DNA of 64,000 nt from Sporosarcina sp. Marseille-Q4063 (GTDB taxonomy: Bacteria; Bacillota; Bacilli; Bacillales_A; Planococcaceae). Below the pieces are notes generated by a model. The model had not been told where the DNA came from and searched no databases. It saw only the letters and a list, made by a program, of their open reading frames with translations. This document shows, piece by piece, positions 28,428 to 38,126 of this stretch. Numbering within the stretch: position 1 is the stretch's first letter; the number at the start of each line of letters is the position of its first letter. A program made the translations under genes and the position numbers. The stretch covers positions 3,281,001 to 3,345,000 of the forward strand of contig NZ_CP070502.1 of assembly GCF_018309085.1 (NCBI RefSeq), in the 5' to 3' direction.

Positions 28428-29615
28428 ATGAAAGAAAAGTTAATGACCATGCTTGAGAACCGAAAAGACGAGATGATCCAAATTCGTCGGCATTTACATG
28501 AAAACCCAGAACTATCGTTTAAAGAAGCAAAAACGGCTCAATATATTGCGGACTTTTATAAAGAAAAAGATGTGGATGTCCAAACAAATGTAGGGAATGG
28601 CTACGGGATTATCGTGACGATTAAAGGAGATAACCCCGGAAAAGTAATCGGACTGCGAGCGGATTTCGATGCGTTGCCAATTCACGAAGAAACAGATGTC
28701 CCGTTCAAATCGAAAAGTGAAGGGGTCATGCATGCATGCGGTCACGACGGGCATACCGCCTATATGCTTATCCTTGCAGATTGCCTCATTCAATTGAAAT
28801 CATCGATTGCCGGGACGATTAAAATCATTCATCAACATGCGGAAGAAGTCCCGCCAGGCGGAGCAAAAAGTATCGTTGAGTCGGGCATTCTAGACGACCT
28901 GGATGCTGTTTTTGGAACGCATTTATTCCCAACGGATCCTGTTGGAACTGTAGGTTACCGGGGCGGCTATTCAATGGCAGGAAGATCGTATTTCAAATTA
29001 ATCGTGCAAGGAACTGGCGGCCACGGTTCCTCACCGCAAAACGCGAATGATCCAATCGTAGCTGGCGCTCATTTTGTGACCGCTGTCCAAACCGTCGTTA
29101 GTCGCCGATTAAACCCATTTGAAATGGGCGTTGTCACAATCGGTTCATTCGACGGAAAAGGAACCTTTAACATCATAAAAGACAGCATCGAGATTGAAGG
29201 CGATGTCCGCTATATGAATGAAAAAACCGAAAATCTCATCGAAAAGGAAATCCGTCGCATCATTGGCGGCGTCGAGCAAGAATTTGGTGTGAAATGCGAG
29301 TTGACATATTTATCAGATTATCCACCGTTGTATAATGATCCGGATGTCACAGCGGAAGTCGCTTCGATCCTGAATAAAGCCAATGATCCAACCATTACAA
29401 ATGTCGTTGAATATCCAAAGTTCTCAGGATCAGAAGATTTCTCGTATTATTTGGAGAAAATCCCAGGCGTATTCTTTTATATCGGTTGTAAACCAAAGGG
29501 TGTGGAAAAAGCTTATTTCAATCATCATCCAAAGTTTGATATTGATGAGGATGCTTTGCTTGTTTCGGCGAAATCGGTTGGGCATGTTGTTTGTAGCTAT
29601 GTTGGTATGGAATAA
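28428..29615 (+). CDS. M20 family amidohydrolase (N-acyl amino acid hydrolase type)
   Basis: 395 residues. Motifs in order: RRHLHENPELSFKEAKTAQY near the N-terminus, GLRADFDALPI, GVMHACGHDGHTAYML (metal-binding His/Cys cluster), HQHAEEVPPGGAKSIVESG, GTGGHGSSPQNANDPI (dimerisation domain) and SGSEDFSYYLEKIPGVF near the end. This is the hippurate hydrolase/N-acyl-L-amino acid amidohydrolase group, cytosolic and metal-dependent. AGAGGAGG lies eight bases before ATG 28428. The substrate is not deducible. It shares a convergent hairpin terminator with the CAAX pseudogene. Confidence 0.85.
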   Translation: MKEKLMTMLENRKDEMIQIRRHLHENPELSFKEAKTAQYIADFYKEKDVDVQTNVGNGYGIIVTIKGDNPGKVIGLRADFDALPIHEETDVPFKSKSEGVMHACGHDGHTAYMLILADCLIQLKSSIAGTIKIIHQHAEEVPPGGAKSIVESGILDDLDAVFGTHLFPTDPVGTVGYRGGYSMAGRSYFKLIVQGTGGHGSSPQNANDPIVAGAHFVTAVQTVVSRRLNPFEMGVVTIGSFDGKGTFNIIKDSIEIEGDVRYMNEKTENLIEKEIRRIIGGVEQEFGVKCELTYLSDYPPLYNDPDVTAEVASILNKANDPTITNVVEYPKFSGSEDFSYYLEKIPGVFFYIGCKPKGVEKAYFNHHPKFDIDEDALLVSAKSVGHVVCSYVGME

Positions 29616-29634
29616 GTGATAACGAATCTGCATA

Positions 29635-30180
29635 TTAAAAATAGAAGTCAGCCATATCAATATTCGGCTGACTTCTATTTAATTTATAATCATTCATCTC
29701 TTTACACCTCCATTTAAAATAAACCCTAGTAGCAACAAACCCCACCAAAATAAGCAACGTCGCCATTAACCCGCCTTCCAACCCTAACGCACCACCCGTC
29801 AACCAATCACGTCCCGCAGCCAACTCTACGCTGTAGTTTTCATTTGGAGTAGTACCGCTTATCGCAAATCCAAAAACATTACCTTGAAAATAACTCCATA
29901 TAATATGATAACCAATTGACAGCCAAAGACCATTTGTCGCATAAAGCATATACACGAATAAAATACCGACTTCCGCGATATTGATCAATCCTAAATACTT
30001 ACATTGGGATTTAGACCATGCGCAATGCAAAAACAAAGCGGAAGCCACAAAGATTAACCACAACATCTCCTTCGAGAAACCAACGAGAAAAAACAAAATA
30101 AGAGGCACTAATTCAAAACGCTGAGAATTGGGTACTCGACAAGGGATTCATAATTTTCGCATTGGAAGCCGCTAGCATGG
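29635..30180 (-). pseudogene. CPBP (CAAX) protease pseudogene, copy of the gene at 49639
   Basis: The readable 157-codon frame (29635-30108) matches the C-terminal half of the intact protein encoded at 49639-50553: GLINIAEVGILFVYMLYATN, GYHIIWSYFQGNVFGFAISG and GRDWLTGGALGLEGGLMATL. The catalytic EEMFFRG is reduced to KEM by a deletion and E-to-K change, and the FSIAHG block is replaced by a frameshifted stretch. Homology continues at DNA level to about 30180 (ACTCGACAAGGGATTCATAA versus the intact gene), but the 5' half is gone. It is therefore a decaying segmental duplicate that includes the shared downstream terminator. Confidence 0.85.
29639..29680. terminator. bidirectional terminator, duplicated at 49564
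   Basis: A perfect 15-bp stem AAATAGAAGTCAGCC / GGCTGACTTCTATTT. The same stem, with a one- or two-base different loop, stands downstream of the intact CAAX protease gene at 49564-49603. Confidence 0.85.
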
Positions 30181-30310
30181 CATAGAATCCAGTATAACCA
30201 ATCCTCTACATTTCCTGCCAATAAAACTGGATCCATCAAAAAAGGAACAGTGTTCCATCCTCATCTATTTTCTTGTTTTTTACCTTTCTTTTCTTTCTCT
30301 TTGCCATCCC

Positions 30311-30523
30311 TCACTCTTTCTTAATTTCCGATTGAATTACTTCAATAGCGCATTTATCGATGAGAAAAGGAATTTTTATACCGTGCTGAAAAATATCTTG
30401 TTGTTTTTGATCGGTTGATGAATAAGTCGCCGATGCGCGATGGTCATGTTCGCGGTCAACTTCAAAAGAAATGTCACCTTTTTTAAATCTAGACTCACTT
30501 ACGAGGTTAAAAAACGATTGTTT
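30311..30523 (-). other. open-frame remnant without start codon
   Basis: About 70 codons are open on the minus strand, ending at TGA 30311. They read SFFNLVSESRFKKGDISFEV then DREHDHRASATYSSTDQKQQ and IFQHGIKIPFLIDKCAIEVI. The run has a coding-like composition but no ATG, GTG or TTG start. I take it as the 3' end of a dead gene. I do not recognise the family. Confidence 0.35.
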
Positions 30524-30581
30524 TCAGTAGCCTCAGAATATCAAGAAGTGTTTATTAATTTAAAATAATTTATTAAAAAGG

Positions 30582-30611
30582 CTTGTTTTTTTAAAACATA
30601 TCGATTATAGT
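30582..30611 (+). promoter_or_regulatory. promoter of the inositol transporter operon
   Basis: TTGTTT (30583-30588), 17-bp spacer, TATAGT (30606-30611). The AAGCGCTT operator lies immediately downstream, over the expected start point. Confidence 0.6.
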
Positions 30612-30618
30612 GAAACTC

Positions 30619-30636
30619 AAGGAAAGCGCTTACCTT
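30619..30636. promoter_or_regulatory. LacI-type operator 1 of the inositol regulon
   Basis: AAGGAAAGCGCTTACCTT, a near-perfect palindrome centred on AAGCGCTT, 8 bp downstream of a -10 box. Confidence 0.7.
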
Positions 30637-30774
30637 GAAAATTTGAATTGCCAATAAATAAATAATACCCTGTAGTATCCCAATATCAACTTGTCCATTC
30701 ATGATTATTGGATGTTTAAGACCGTCTCGTATTGTATCTATTAAATTCTGAAAACATCAACTTTTCACTTGCCT

Positions 30775-30790
30775 GGGAAAGCGCTTACTT
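30775..30790. promoter_or_regulatory. LacI-type operator 2 of the inositol regulon
   Basis: GGGAAAGCGCTTACTT, with the same AAGCGCTT core as operator 1 and 156 bp from it. The pair could support repression looping. Confidence 0.65.
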
Positions 30791-30908
30791 TATGAACAGT
30801 TGATTGAATGCATAGACTTGAATTTTGGGAGATAAGTTTTGAGTAGCTAAGAAACACTAGGATTTACATAGGAATAAATTATGAATCAGAATAGAGAGGT
30901 GTATTTAG

Positions 30909-32675
30909 TTGATTTGGGTAATCGTATTTTCTTTTTTGGCTTATACAATTTTTGTTGCCTGGTTTTCTTGGTACAAAACACGGGGAACGGATATGTCGAG
31001 TACGGATGGATATTTCCTTGGGGGAAGAAGTTTAACAGGAATCGTTATTGCAAGTTCGCTCATCTTGACCAATTTATCAACGGAACAAATGGTTGGACTA
31101 AATGGACAAGCCTTCGGTGAATCAATGGTGGTAATGGCTTGGGAAGTAACTGCGCCACTCGCATTAATTTTTATGGCCTTTGTCTTTTTACCACGCTATT
31201 TGAAGGCTGGGATTGTAACGATTCCAGATTTTCTTGAACAAAGGTATGATTTACGAACGAGACAAATTGTTTCAGTTTTGTTTTTACTAGGGTATGCGGT
31301 TGCCTATTTACCAACAGTTTTATATTCCGGAGCACTTGTACTTGATAGTATTTTTTCGATATCTACTATTGGTAGCCTGAGTCCGTTTATGACTGTGTTA
31401 ATCGTTTCATTTTTGATCGGTGCAATTGGTTGTGGTTATGTCGTTTTTGGTGGATTACGCGCGACTGCAATTAGTGACACAATTAACGGTATCGGTCTTG
31501 TTATTGGAGGACTTCTTATCCCGTTTTTGGCACTATTAGTTTTAGGTGGAGGAAGTTTTATGGATGGTATAGATAAGTTATTAACCGCCAATCCGGCTAA
31601 ACTAAATGCGATAGGTAGCCATAATTCATCGGTTCCATGGACCGTGCTTTTAACTGGCCTATTGTTCAATAACTTGTTTTATTGGTGTACGAATCAGTCG
31701 ATTATTCAACGAACTTTAGGTGCTGAAAATTTAGCAGAAGGGCAAAAAGGAGTTTTGTTTGCCGGGATGTTCAAAATATTCGGCGCTACATTTTTAGTAG
31801 TTCCAGGAATTATTGCTTTCCTATTATATGGTAATACACTTCCAAATGCGGATATGGCATTTCCGACACTCGTTATTAATGTCTTGCCATTAGCTTTATC
31901 TGGATTTATAGCCGCAGTATTATTCGGGGCGATATTAAGTTCATTTAATGGAGCACTAAACAGTTCAATCACATTATTTACTTTGGATATTTATCGTCCA
32001 ATATTTAGACCAAATGCAAAAGAGTTTGAATTGGTAAAAGTTGGGAGGGTTTTTGCTGCGTTACTAGCAACTATTTCAGTAGTTATCGCACCGTTCATAA
32101 TCTTTGCTCCATCGGGTCTCTTCTATTATTTACAAGAGATGAATGGCTTTTATAGTTTGCCAATCATTGCGATGGTCATGGTAGGATTTTTCAGCAAACG
32201 AGTTCCTGCAAACGCTCCGAAAGTTGCGATTGTTGTGCACGTTATCCTTTATGCCTTATCGAAACTAATTCTTGGTCACGTGAATTTCCTTTACGTATTA
32301 ACTGTATTATTCCCTATTAACATATTTGTAATGTTAATTATCGGAAGATTAAAACCTAGGGAAACGCCATTTGAACTTTATAATTCAAACAAAGTAGATC
32401 TAAAGCCATGGAAACATGCAAAAGCTTTTTCAGGTTTAATTATCGCATTAATGATTGGGGTTTATGCATTCTTCTCTCCGATTGGCGTAGGAAAAGTAGA
32501 GCTTGAATATTCCCCAATTTCATTAATCTTTATGGTAGGCAGTATTCTATTATTAGGCGCCCTATTTTGGTTTTGGAGAAGTACGAATCGAAAATTGGAT
32601 CCCCCGACATCACCATTGGATCCTAAAATATCACCATATGGACCAACTAAAAAATTAGTGAAAGAAGAGGGATAA
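30909..32675 (+). CDS. sodium:solute symporter (SSS family), probable inositol transporter
   Basis: 588 residues with about 13-14 membrane helices. SSTDGYFLGGRSLTGIVIAS, SLILTNLSTEQMVGLNGQAF and GAILSSFNGALNSSITLFTL are SSS/SLC5 blocks, the last matching the Na+-site helix 8. The start is TTG 30909 with GAGAGGTG seven bases upstream. It is the first gene after two LacI-type operators and lies 7 bp before iolG, so sodium-driven uptake of inositol or a related polyol is likely. Substrate assignment is from context only. Confidence 0.83.
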   Translation: MIWVIVFSFLAYTIFVAWFSWYKTRGTDMSSTDGYFLGGRSLTGIVIASSLILTNLSTEQMVGLNGQAFGESMVVMAWEVTAPLALIFMAFVFLPRYLKAGIVTIPDFLEQRYDLRTRQIVSVLFLLGYAVAYLPTVLYSGALVLDSIFSISTIGSLSPFMTVLIVSFLIGAIGCGYVVFGGLRATAISDTINGIGLVIGGLLIPFLALLVLGGGSFMDGIDKLLTANPAKLNAIGSHNSSVPWTVLLTGLLFNNLFYWCTNQSIIQRTLGAENLAEGQKGVLFAGMFKIFGATFLVVPGIIAFLLYGNTLPNADMAFPTLVINVLPLALSGFIAAVLFGAILSSFNGALNSSITLFTLDIYRPIFRPNAKEFELVKVGRVFAALLATISVVIAPFIIFAPSGLFYYLQEMNGFYSLPIIAMVMVGFFSKRVPANAPKVAIVVHVILYALSKLILGHVNFLYVLTVLFPINIFVMLIIGRLKPRETPFELYNSNKVDLKPWKHAKAFSGLIIALMIGVYAFFSPIGVGKVELEYSPISLIFMVGSILLLGALFWFWRSTNRKLDPPTSPLDPKISPYGPTKKLVKEEG

Positions 32676-32682
32676 GAAAATC

Positions 32683-33711
32683 ATGAATAAAGTAACGGTA
32701 GGCATTATTGGAGCGGGACGAATTGGTCAACTCCATGCGAATAATATATTAGGATCAACTAAATTTCATTTAAAAGCGATAGCAGATGTAGCAATTGAAC
32801 ATTTAAAAGGGACAAATTTCGAACAGTACGTCCCAGTTATTACGAATCGCTGGGAAGACTTGACAGAAGACCCGGAAATCGATGCGATTTTTATTTGCAC
32901 GCCGACAAGTACGCATGTGCGTCTTATAACGGAAATTGCAAAGTCGGGAAAGCATATTTTTTGTGAAAAACCAATTAGTTTCAATATAAAGGAAACGGAA
33001 AAAGCACTTGAAGTCGTTCGAGAAGCTAACGTGAAATTTCAAATTGGCTTTAATCGACGCTTTGATAAGCACTTCAGAAAAGTTTTTGACATCGTCCGTG
33101 CTGGGAAAGTCGGCACGCCTCATATAATAAAAATCACTTCTCGTGATCCAGAAGCACCCTCTGAAAACTATATTGAACATTCAGGTGGAATGTTTATGGA
33201 CATGACGATTCATGATTTTGATATGATTCGTTATCTCTCGGGAAATGAAGTCGTTGAAGTTTCCGTAAAAGCAGCAAATTTAATAGATCCAAAGTTCGCG
33301 CGATATAACGATGTGGATACGGCAATTATTACACTAACTTTTGCAGATGGGTCCCTAGGTGTCATTGATAATAGCCGTCAAGCAGTTTATGGATACGATC
33401 AAAGAATAGAAGTATTCGGTAACGAGGGAGTAGTTTCCGCTGAAAACGAACGTTATACGAATGTCCAACTTTCAACGAAAGAATCGGTTTCGATTGATCA
33501 TCCTAAACATTTTTTCCTTGATCGCTATAAAGATGCATTTATAGAAGAAATCAATGAATTCGCTACTGCAATTTTAGAAGATCAACCAATTAGTTGTACT
33601 GGAGAAGATGGTATTAAAGCTGAACTAATTGCGCTTGCTGCACAAATATCTCATAAAGAAGGGCGCTCCGTTTCCCTATCCGAAATGATTCCGAAACAGA
33701 CTATAGTGTGA
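32683..33711 (+). CDS. iolG: inositol 2-dehydrogenase (Gfo/Idh/MocA family)
   Basis: 342 residues. VGIIGAGRIGQLHANNIL is the Rossmann NAD motif, FCEKPISFN is the EKP motif with the catalytic-site Lys, and GGMFMDMTIHDFDMIRYLSG carries the D-x3-H pair of inositol dehydrogenases. It oxidises myo-inositol to scyllo-inosose with NAD. It begins 7 bp after the transporter stop and is followed by iolE after an operator-containing gap. Context and motifs favour iolG over the paralogue at 34735, though either could be the main enzyme. Confidence 0.86.
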   Translation: MNKVTVGIIGAGRIGQLHANNILGSTKFHLKAIADVAIEHLKGTNFEQYVPVITNRWEDLTEDPEIDAIFICTPTSTHVRLITEIAKSGKHIFCEKPISFNIKETEKALEVVREANVKFQIGFNRRFDKHFRKVFDIVRAGKVGTPHIIKITSRDPEAPSENYIEHSGGMFMDMTIHDFDMIRYLSGNEVVEVSVKAANLIDPKFARYNDVDTAIITLTFADGSLGVIDNSRQAVYGYDQRIEVFGNEGVVSAENERYTNVQLSTKESVSIDHPKHFFLDRYKDAFIEEINEFATAILEDQPISCTGEDGIKAELIALAAQISHKEGRSVSLSEMIPKQTIV

Positions 33712-33760
33712 AAGTAATTGTTGCAAAATAAAATTAATAAATGTAAACTACAGTTATACA

Positions 33761-33776
33761 AGTTAAGCGCTTAACT
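33761..33776. promoter_or_regulatory. LacI-type operator 3 of the inositol regulon
   Basis: AGTTAAGCGCTTAACT, a perfect 16-bp palindrome, in the 120-bp gap between iolG and iolE. Confidence 0.75.
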
Positions 33777-33833
33777 CCTTTTAGCCTTGTAATTCAAACT
33801 ACTATATATCAATTGTGAAAGGGGTGGTTGTTT

Positions 33834-34730
33834 TTGTTTGATGAAAATAAAGTAAAGCTTGGAATTGCCCCAATCGGTTGGACGAACGATGATTTGCCCG
33901 AACTTGGTGGAAAAAACACTTTTGAACAATGCATTAGTGAGATGGCACTTGCAGGATTTACCGGATCCGAAGTGGGCAATAAATACCCTCGTACTATTTC
34001 GACATTGAAAAAGGCGTTGGAATTACGTGGAATGGAAATTGCTAGTGCTTGGTTTAGTGCATTTATTACGACTAAGCCATTTGAAGAAACAGAAAACGCA
34101 TTTTTAGAACATCGTAACTTCCTGCACGAAATGGGTGCTAAAGTAATCGTCGTTTCCGAACAAGGTCATAGCATTCAGGGACAGGAAAATACACCATTAT
34201 TTATTGAAAAGCCTATTTTTACAGAAGAAGATTGGAATGTTCTTGCCAAAGGATTAAATCGGCTTGGTGAATTGGCACAGGAAAAAGATATGAAAATTGT
34301 TTTTCATCATCACATGGGCACGGGTGTGCAAACGACCGAAGAAATTAATCATTTAATGGATATTACTGATCCGAAACTTGTTTATTTACTTTTTGATACT
34401 GGACATCTTTACCTTTCTGGAGAAAATCCAATAGAGGTCCTTGAAAAACATTTCTCTCGAATTAAGCATGTTCATTTAAAAGATGTTCGATTACCGATTT
34501 TTGATAAAGTTAAAAATGAACAATTAAGCTTTCTACAAGGGGTAAAAAAAGGAGTTTTTACAGTTCCAGGAGATGGGATTATCAATTTCAAACCAATATT
34601 CCAAGTTTTAGCGGAATTAGGCTATGAAGGATGGATGATTGTTGAAGCAGAACAAGATCCAGCAGTCGCGAATCCATTTGAATACGCGTTAATGGCTAGA
34701 AATTATCTTAAGAAGACGGCAGGGGTGTAA
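33834..34730 (+). CDS. iolE: myo-inosose-2 dehydratase
   Basis: 298 residues, AP-endonuclease-2-like TIM barrel. [19 protein letters not shown] is the IolE N-terminal signature, [18 protein letters not shown] and [12 protein letters not shown] hold metal-binding residues, and [20 protein letters not shown] is near the end. It dehydrates scyllo-inosose to 3D-trihydroxycyclohexane-dione. The start is TTG 33834 with AAAGGGG nine bases before it; TTG 33828 is an alternative only 3 bases from that site. It follows a perfect LacI-type operator and precedes the second dehydrogenase by 4 bp. Confidence 0.9.
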   Translation: MFDENKVKLGIAPIGWTNDDLPELGGKNTFEQCISEMALAGFTGSEVGNKYPRTISTLKKALELRGMEIASAWFSAFITTKPFEETENAFLEHRNFLHEMGAKVIVVSEQGHSIQGQENTPLFIEKPIFTEEDWNVLAKGLNRLGELAQEKDMKIVFHHHMGTGVQTTEEINHLMDITDPKLVYLLFDTGHLYLSGENPIEVLEKHFSRIKHVHLKDVRLPIFDKVKNEQLSFLQGVKKGVFTVPGDGIINFKPIFQVLAELGYEGWMIVEAEQDPAVANPFEYALMARNYLKKTAGV

Positions 34731-34734
34731 AACA

Positions 34735-35811
34735 GTGAAGAAGATTAAAGTAGGAATTGTAGGACTTGGACGATTAGGACGTCAGCATGCAGAAAATATT
34801 GCATTTCGAATTCCTAATTGTGAATTGACGGCTGTATGCAGTGTGTTGAAGGAAGAAGTCGACGAAGTTCAAAAACAATGGAATATTCCATATGGCTATA
34901 CAAGCTATAATGAAATGCTTGAAAACAAAGAACTTGACGCTATTTTCATTGCCTCACCTTCAGGTTTTCACTGTGAGCAGATCAAACAGGCACTTACTGC
35001 TGGATTTCATGTATTTAGTGAAAAACCATTGGGACTATATATGGAAGAAGCAATAGAAGTACAGGAAGCGGTAAGCGCTCATCCAAACCAAGTGTTTATG
35101 TTAGGATTCATGCGTCGTTATGACCGTTCTTACATGGCCGCGAAAAAGAAAATTGATAACGGTGACATAGGTGAACCAATGTTTATCCGTTGTTATGGAC
35201 TAGATCCTGCTGCTCAAATGGATAACTTCCTGAAATTTGCAAAAGCCAACTATAGCGGAGGATTATTCCTTGATATGTCAATTCATGATTTTGATTTGGC
35301 CCGCTGGTATTTAGGGACGGAAGCAAAAGAAGCATGGGCAATTGGCGGAAGTTACTCTAGGTCAGAATTTGATGAACTTAATGATGCTGAAACTGGTGCT
35401 GCAATGGTTCGTTTCGAAAATAATGCAATTGGAATTTTTGTTGCAGGGCGAAATAGTGCACACGGCTATCATATTGAAACTGAAATCATCGGGACGAAAG
35501 GAAGTCTTCGGATAGGAACGATTCCAGAACGTAATCAAGTTGTCGTAATGAATGAGACTGGGGTAGTTCAGGAGTGTTATGACGGGTTTTTAGAACGATT
35601 TGAACAAGCTTATTTGAGTGAAGTAGAAGAGTTTATTAATTGTATTTTGGAAGACCGAAAACCTTCTGTTAATGTGAATGATGGTGTTGAGTCGACACTT
35701 TTAGGGTATGCTTGTAAGGCATCCTTTGAAACTGGTAATTTGGTAAATGTTCAAGATCTTTCAATTCAACTTAACGAAAAAGCGGAAGATACTCCGTTAC
35801 TTCTAACTTAA
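34735..35811 (+). CDS. Gfo/Idh/MocA family inositol dehydrogenase, second paralogue
   Basis: 358 residues. VGIVGLGRLGRQHAENIAFR is the NAD motif, FSEKPLGLYMEEAIEV the EKP motif, and GGLFLDMSIHDFDLARWYLG holds the D-x3-H pair. It shares its framework with the iolG at 32683 but is clearly diverged. It may act on scyllo-inositol or D-chiro-inositol, widening the substrate range. The start is GTG 34735 with AGGGG nine bases upstream. It is followed by the LacI regulator gene. The substrate is inference. Confidence 0.82.
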   Translation: MKKIKVGIVGLGRLGRQHAENIAFRIPNCELTAVCSVLKEEVDEVQKQWNIPYGYTSYNEMLENKELDAIFIASPSGFHCEQIKQALTAGFHVFSEKPLGLYMEEAIEVQEAVSAHPNQVFMLGFMRRYDRSYMAAKKKIDNGDIGEPMFIRCYGLDPAAQMDNFLKFAKANYSGGLFLDMSIHDFDLARWYLGTEAKEAWAIGGSYSRSEFDELNDAETGAAMVRFENNAIGIFVAGRNSAHGYHIETEIIGTKGSLRIGTIPERNQVVVMNETGVVQECYDGFLERFEQAYLSEVEEFINCILEDRKPSVNVNDGVESTLLGYACKASFETGNLVNVQDLSIQLNEKAEDTPLLLT

Positions 35812-35877
35812 AATAAAAAAAATTAAACTATATACCTTCTATTGGATGCATCTATAAATAGAAACGAGGCCATTTAC

Positions 35878-36867
35878 ATGAGACCAACAATTTATGATGT
35901 AGCTAAGGAATCAAAAGTATCAATTGCAACTGTATCAAAAGTAATTAACAACTCCGGAAATATGCGCGACTCAACCCGACAGCGAGTAAAAGATGCGATG
36001 AAACGGTTAAATTATCGACCAAGTATGATGGCATCCGCTTTAACCGGGAAAGGTACTGAAACGCTCGGATTGTTAGTTCCGGATATATCGAATCCATTTT
36101 TTTCTGAACTGGCCAGAACAATTGAAGACCGCGCTCATGAAAATGGTATGAGTGTCATCATTTGTAGCACAGACTACAATCCGGAAAAAGAAGCAAAATA
36201 CCTTGATTTATTGCAAAGGAAACAAGTAGATGGATTTATTGTTGCATCCACCTTTCAAGATAAAAGTCTGCTAAATGAATTAAAATCAAATGGCGTCCCA
36301 CTTGTCATGTTAACCCATGATAATGTAGGTCTAAATGCGCCGTCTGTTTCAGTAGATGATTTTAAGGGTGGATATGAAGCGACTTCCTATCTGATATCGG
36401 CTGGACATGAAAATATTGTCATTATTGCTGAGCATGCGAATAGTAGCAGTATGCGAATTTACGGTTATCGGGAAGCCCATGTGGCTCACGGCTTAACCTG
36501 TTCGGAAGAAAATATTTATAAAACAACAGCTTTAGTTGAAAATGGTAGAAAGACATTTTTAGAAATTGTAAATAAAGGTCAAACACCTACAGCTATATTT
36601 GCATGTAATGATTTGATAGCAATTGGTGTCATTCAAGGTGCAAAAGAAATAGGGATTAATGTGCCGATGCAATTATCCGTCATCGGGTTTGATGATACGA
36701 TTCTCGCAACAACGACTGTGCCCGCTTTAACTACGGTTGCCCAGCCTATATCTGATATGGGAAGAAAAGTAGTTGATATTATTATAGCTGAAATTAAAGG
36801 GGAAGACTTGACAACAGAAAGTGTTTTGTTTCCTCCAGAATTAATCGTACGTGGGACGACTAAGTAA
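35878..36867 (+). CDS. LacI family transcriptional regulator of the inositol regulon
   Basis: 329 residues. The helix-turn-helix TIYDVAKESKVSIATVSKVI opens the protein, followed by the hinge region NYRPSMMASALTGKGT and a periplasmic-binding-like sensor domain ending in SVIGFDDTILATTTVPALTT. I chose ATG 35878 after AACGAGG; the longer frame adds 12 non-family residues. It is embedded in the inositol cluster among four AAGCGCTT palindromes, so it is very probably the repressor released by an inositol intermediate. B. subtilis uses the unrelated DeoR-type IolR for this job. Confidence 0.85.
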   Translation: MRPTIYDVAKESKVSIATVSKVINNSGNMRDSTRQRVKDAMKRLNYRPSMMASALTGKGTETLGLLVPDISNPFFSELARTIEDRAHENGMSVIICSTDYNPEKEAKYLDLLQRKQVDGFIVASTFQDKSLLNELKSNGVPLVMLTHDNVGLNAPSVSVDDFKGGYEATSYLISAGHENIVIIAEHANSSSMRIYGYREAHVAHGLTCSEENIYKTTALVENGRKTFLEIVNKGQTPTAIFACNDLIAIGVIQGAKEIGINVPMQLSVIGFDDTILATTTVPALTTVAQPISDMGRKVVDIIIAEIKGEDLTTESVLFPPELIVRGTTK

Positions 36868-36965
36868 GTAGCGGTTAATAGAAGAAGAAAATCTTGCTCC
36901 CTGATAAAGTGTATATTTTACAGGGAGAATAAGCTTTAAAAATCACTTTTGAGTGAGAGAATTAT

Positions 36966-37016
36966 TTGACACTTAAAGGATATACTTTTATACTTAAATT
37001 AGTTAAGCGCTTACCT
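36966..37016 (+). promoter_or_regulatory. iolC operon promoter with overlapping LacI-type operator 4
   Basis: TTGACA (36966-36971), exactly 17 bp, TATACT (36989-36994). AGTTAAGCGCTTACCT (37001-37016) then covers the expected start site, a classic repression geometry. Confidence 0.85.
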
Positions 37017-37102
37017 TGGAAGCTTGAGAGCGTTTTCAATTAAGAACATTAAGAAATGCATGTTTTATTAAATGTTTTATCATTGCGAAGGAGGAACTAA
37101 CT

Positions 37103-38107
37103 TTGAATCCACTTAAATTTGCATCGGATCGGTCACTAGATCTGATTGCGGTAGGTAGGCTTTGCATAGATTTGAATGCAAATGAGACAAATCGTCCAAT
37201 GGAAGAGACTAGTACATTTACAAAGTATGTTGGCGGATCACCCGCTAATATTGCTATTGGTACTGCCCGACTTGGTCAAAAAGCTGGTTTTATTGGTAAA
37301 GTAGCGGATGATCAAATGGGCCGTTTTATTACAGGGTATTTGGAAGAGAACAATATTGATACAAATGGAATTACGATTGATAATACAGGTGCGGTTACGG
37401 GACTAACATTTACGGAAATTAAAAGTCCAGAAGATTGCAGTATCCTAATGTACCGTGATAATGTCGCAGATTTAAAACTACATCCGTCGGAAGTTAACGA
37501 GGAATATATTAAACAATCGAAAGCGCTTCTAATTTCGGGAACGGCTCTTGCGCAAAGTCCATCTAGGGAAGCAGTTTTTTTAGCACTTGAATATGCAGTG
37601 AAACACGATGTTACTGTATTTTTCGATCTTGATTATAGACCATACACATGGGTAGATGAAGCGGAAACTGCTGTGTATTATAATCTAGCTGCTGAAAAGT
37701 GCGACGTACTAATCGGTACTCGTGAAGAATTCGACATGATGGAAAAGCTATTAAATATAGAAGAATCGGATGATCATTATACAGCATCGCGGTGGTTTTC
37801 ATATAAAGCAGAAATTGTCGTTATTAAACACGGTGGTGATGGTTCTATTGCATATACGAAAAATGGGGATTCCCATCGTAGTGGAATTTTCCGAACAAAC
37901 GTCTTGAAAACATTTGGTGCAGGTGATTCATACGCATCCTCATTTATTTTTGGTTTGATGAATGGAAAAGAAGTTTCGGAGGCGATGAAGATGGGAAGTG
38001 CATCAGCTTCCATTGTTATTTCACGTCATAGTTGTTCCGACGCAATGCCAACAAAAGAAGAGTTAACACATCATATAGCAACTGGAGTTTATGAACCGGT
38101 CCAATAA
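37103..38107 (+). CDS. iolC: 5-dehydro-2-deoxygluconokinase
   Basis: 334 residues, PfkB/ribokinase family. [17 protein letters not shown] opens it, [20 protein letters not shown] is the first PfkB signature, [18 protein letters not shown] is typical of IolC, and [17 protein letters not shown] holds the catalytic Asp. It phosphorylates 2-deoxy-5-keto-gluconate. The start is TTG 37103 with AAGGAGG upstream. It is the first gene of the iolC-A-D-J-B operon, driven by the consensus promoter and operator at 36966-37016. Confidence 0.92.
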   Translation: MNPLKFASDRSLDLIAVGRLCIDLNANETNRPMEETSTFTKYVGGSPANIAIGTARLGQKAGFIGKVADDQMGRFITGYLEENNIDTNGITIDNTGAVTGLTFTEIKSPEDCSILMYRDNVADLKLHPSEVNEEYIKQSKALLISGTALAQSPSREAVFLALEYAVKHDVTVFFDLDYRPYTWVDEAETAVYYNLAAEKCDVLIGTREEFDMMEKLLNIEESDDHYTASRWFSYKAEIVVIKHGGDGSIAYTKNGDSHRSGIFRTNVLKTFGAGDSYASSFIFGLMNGKEVSEAMKMGSASASIVISRHSCSDAMPTKEELTHHIATGVYEPVQ

Positions 38108-38126
38108 AAAGGGAGAGAATGATAAA

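Noticed and set aside
30619..37016. The AAGCGCTT sites as CcpA cre sites
   Set aside because: They miss two or three defined cre positions (no TG at the left arm) but form longer palindromes next to a LacI gene, so a dedicated operator fits better.
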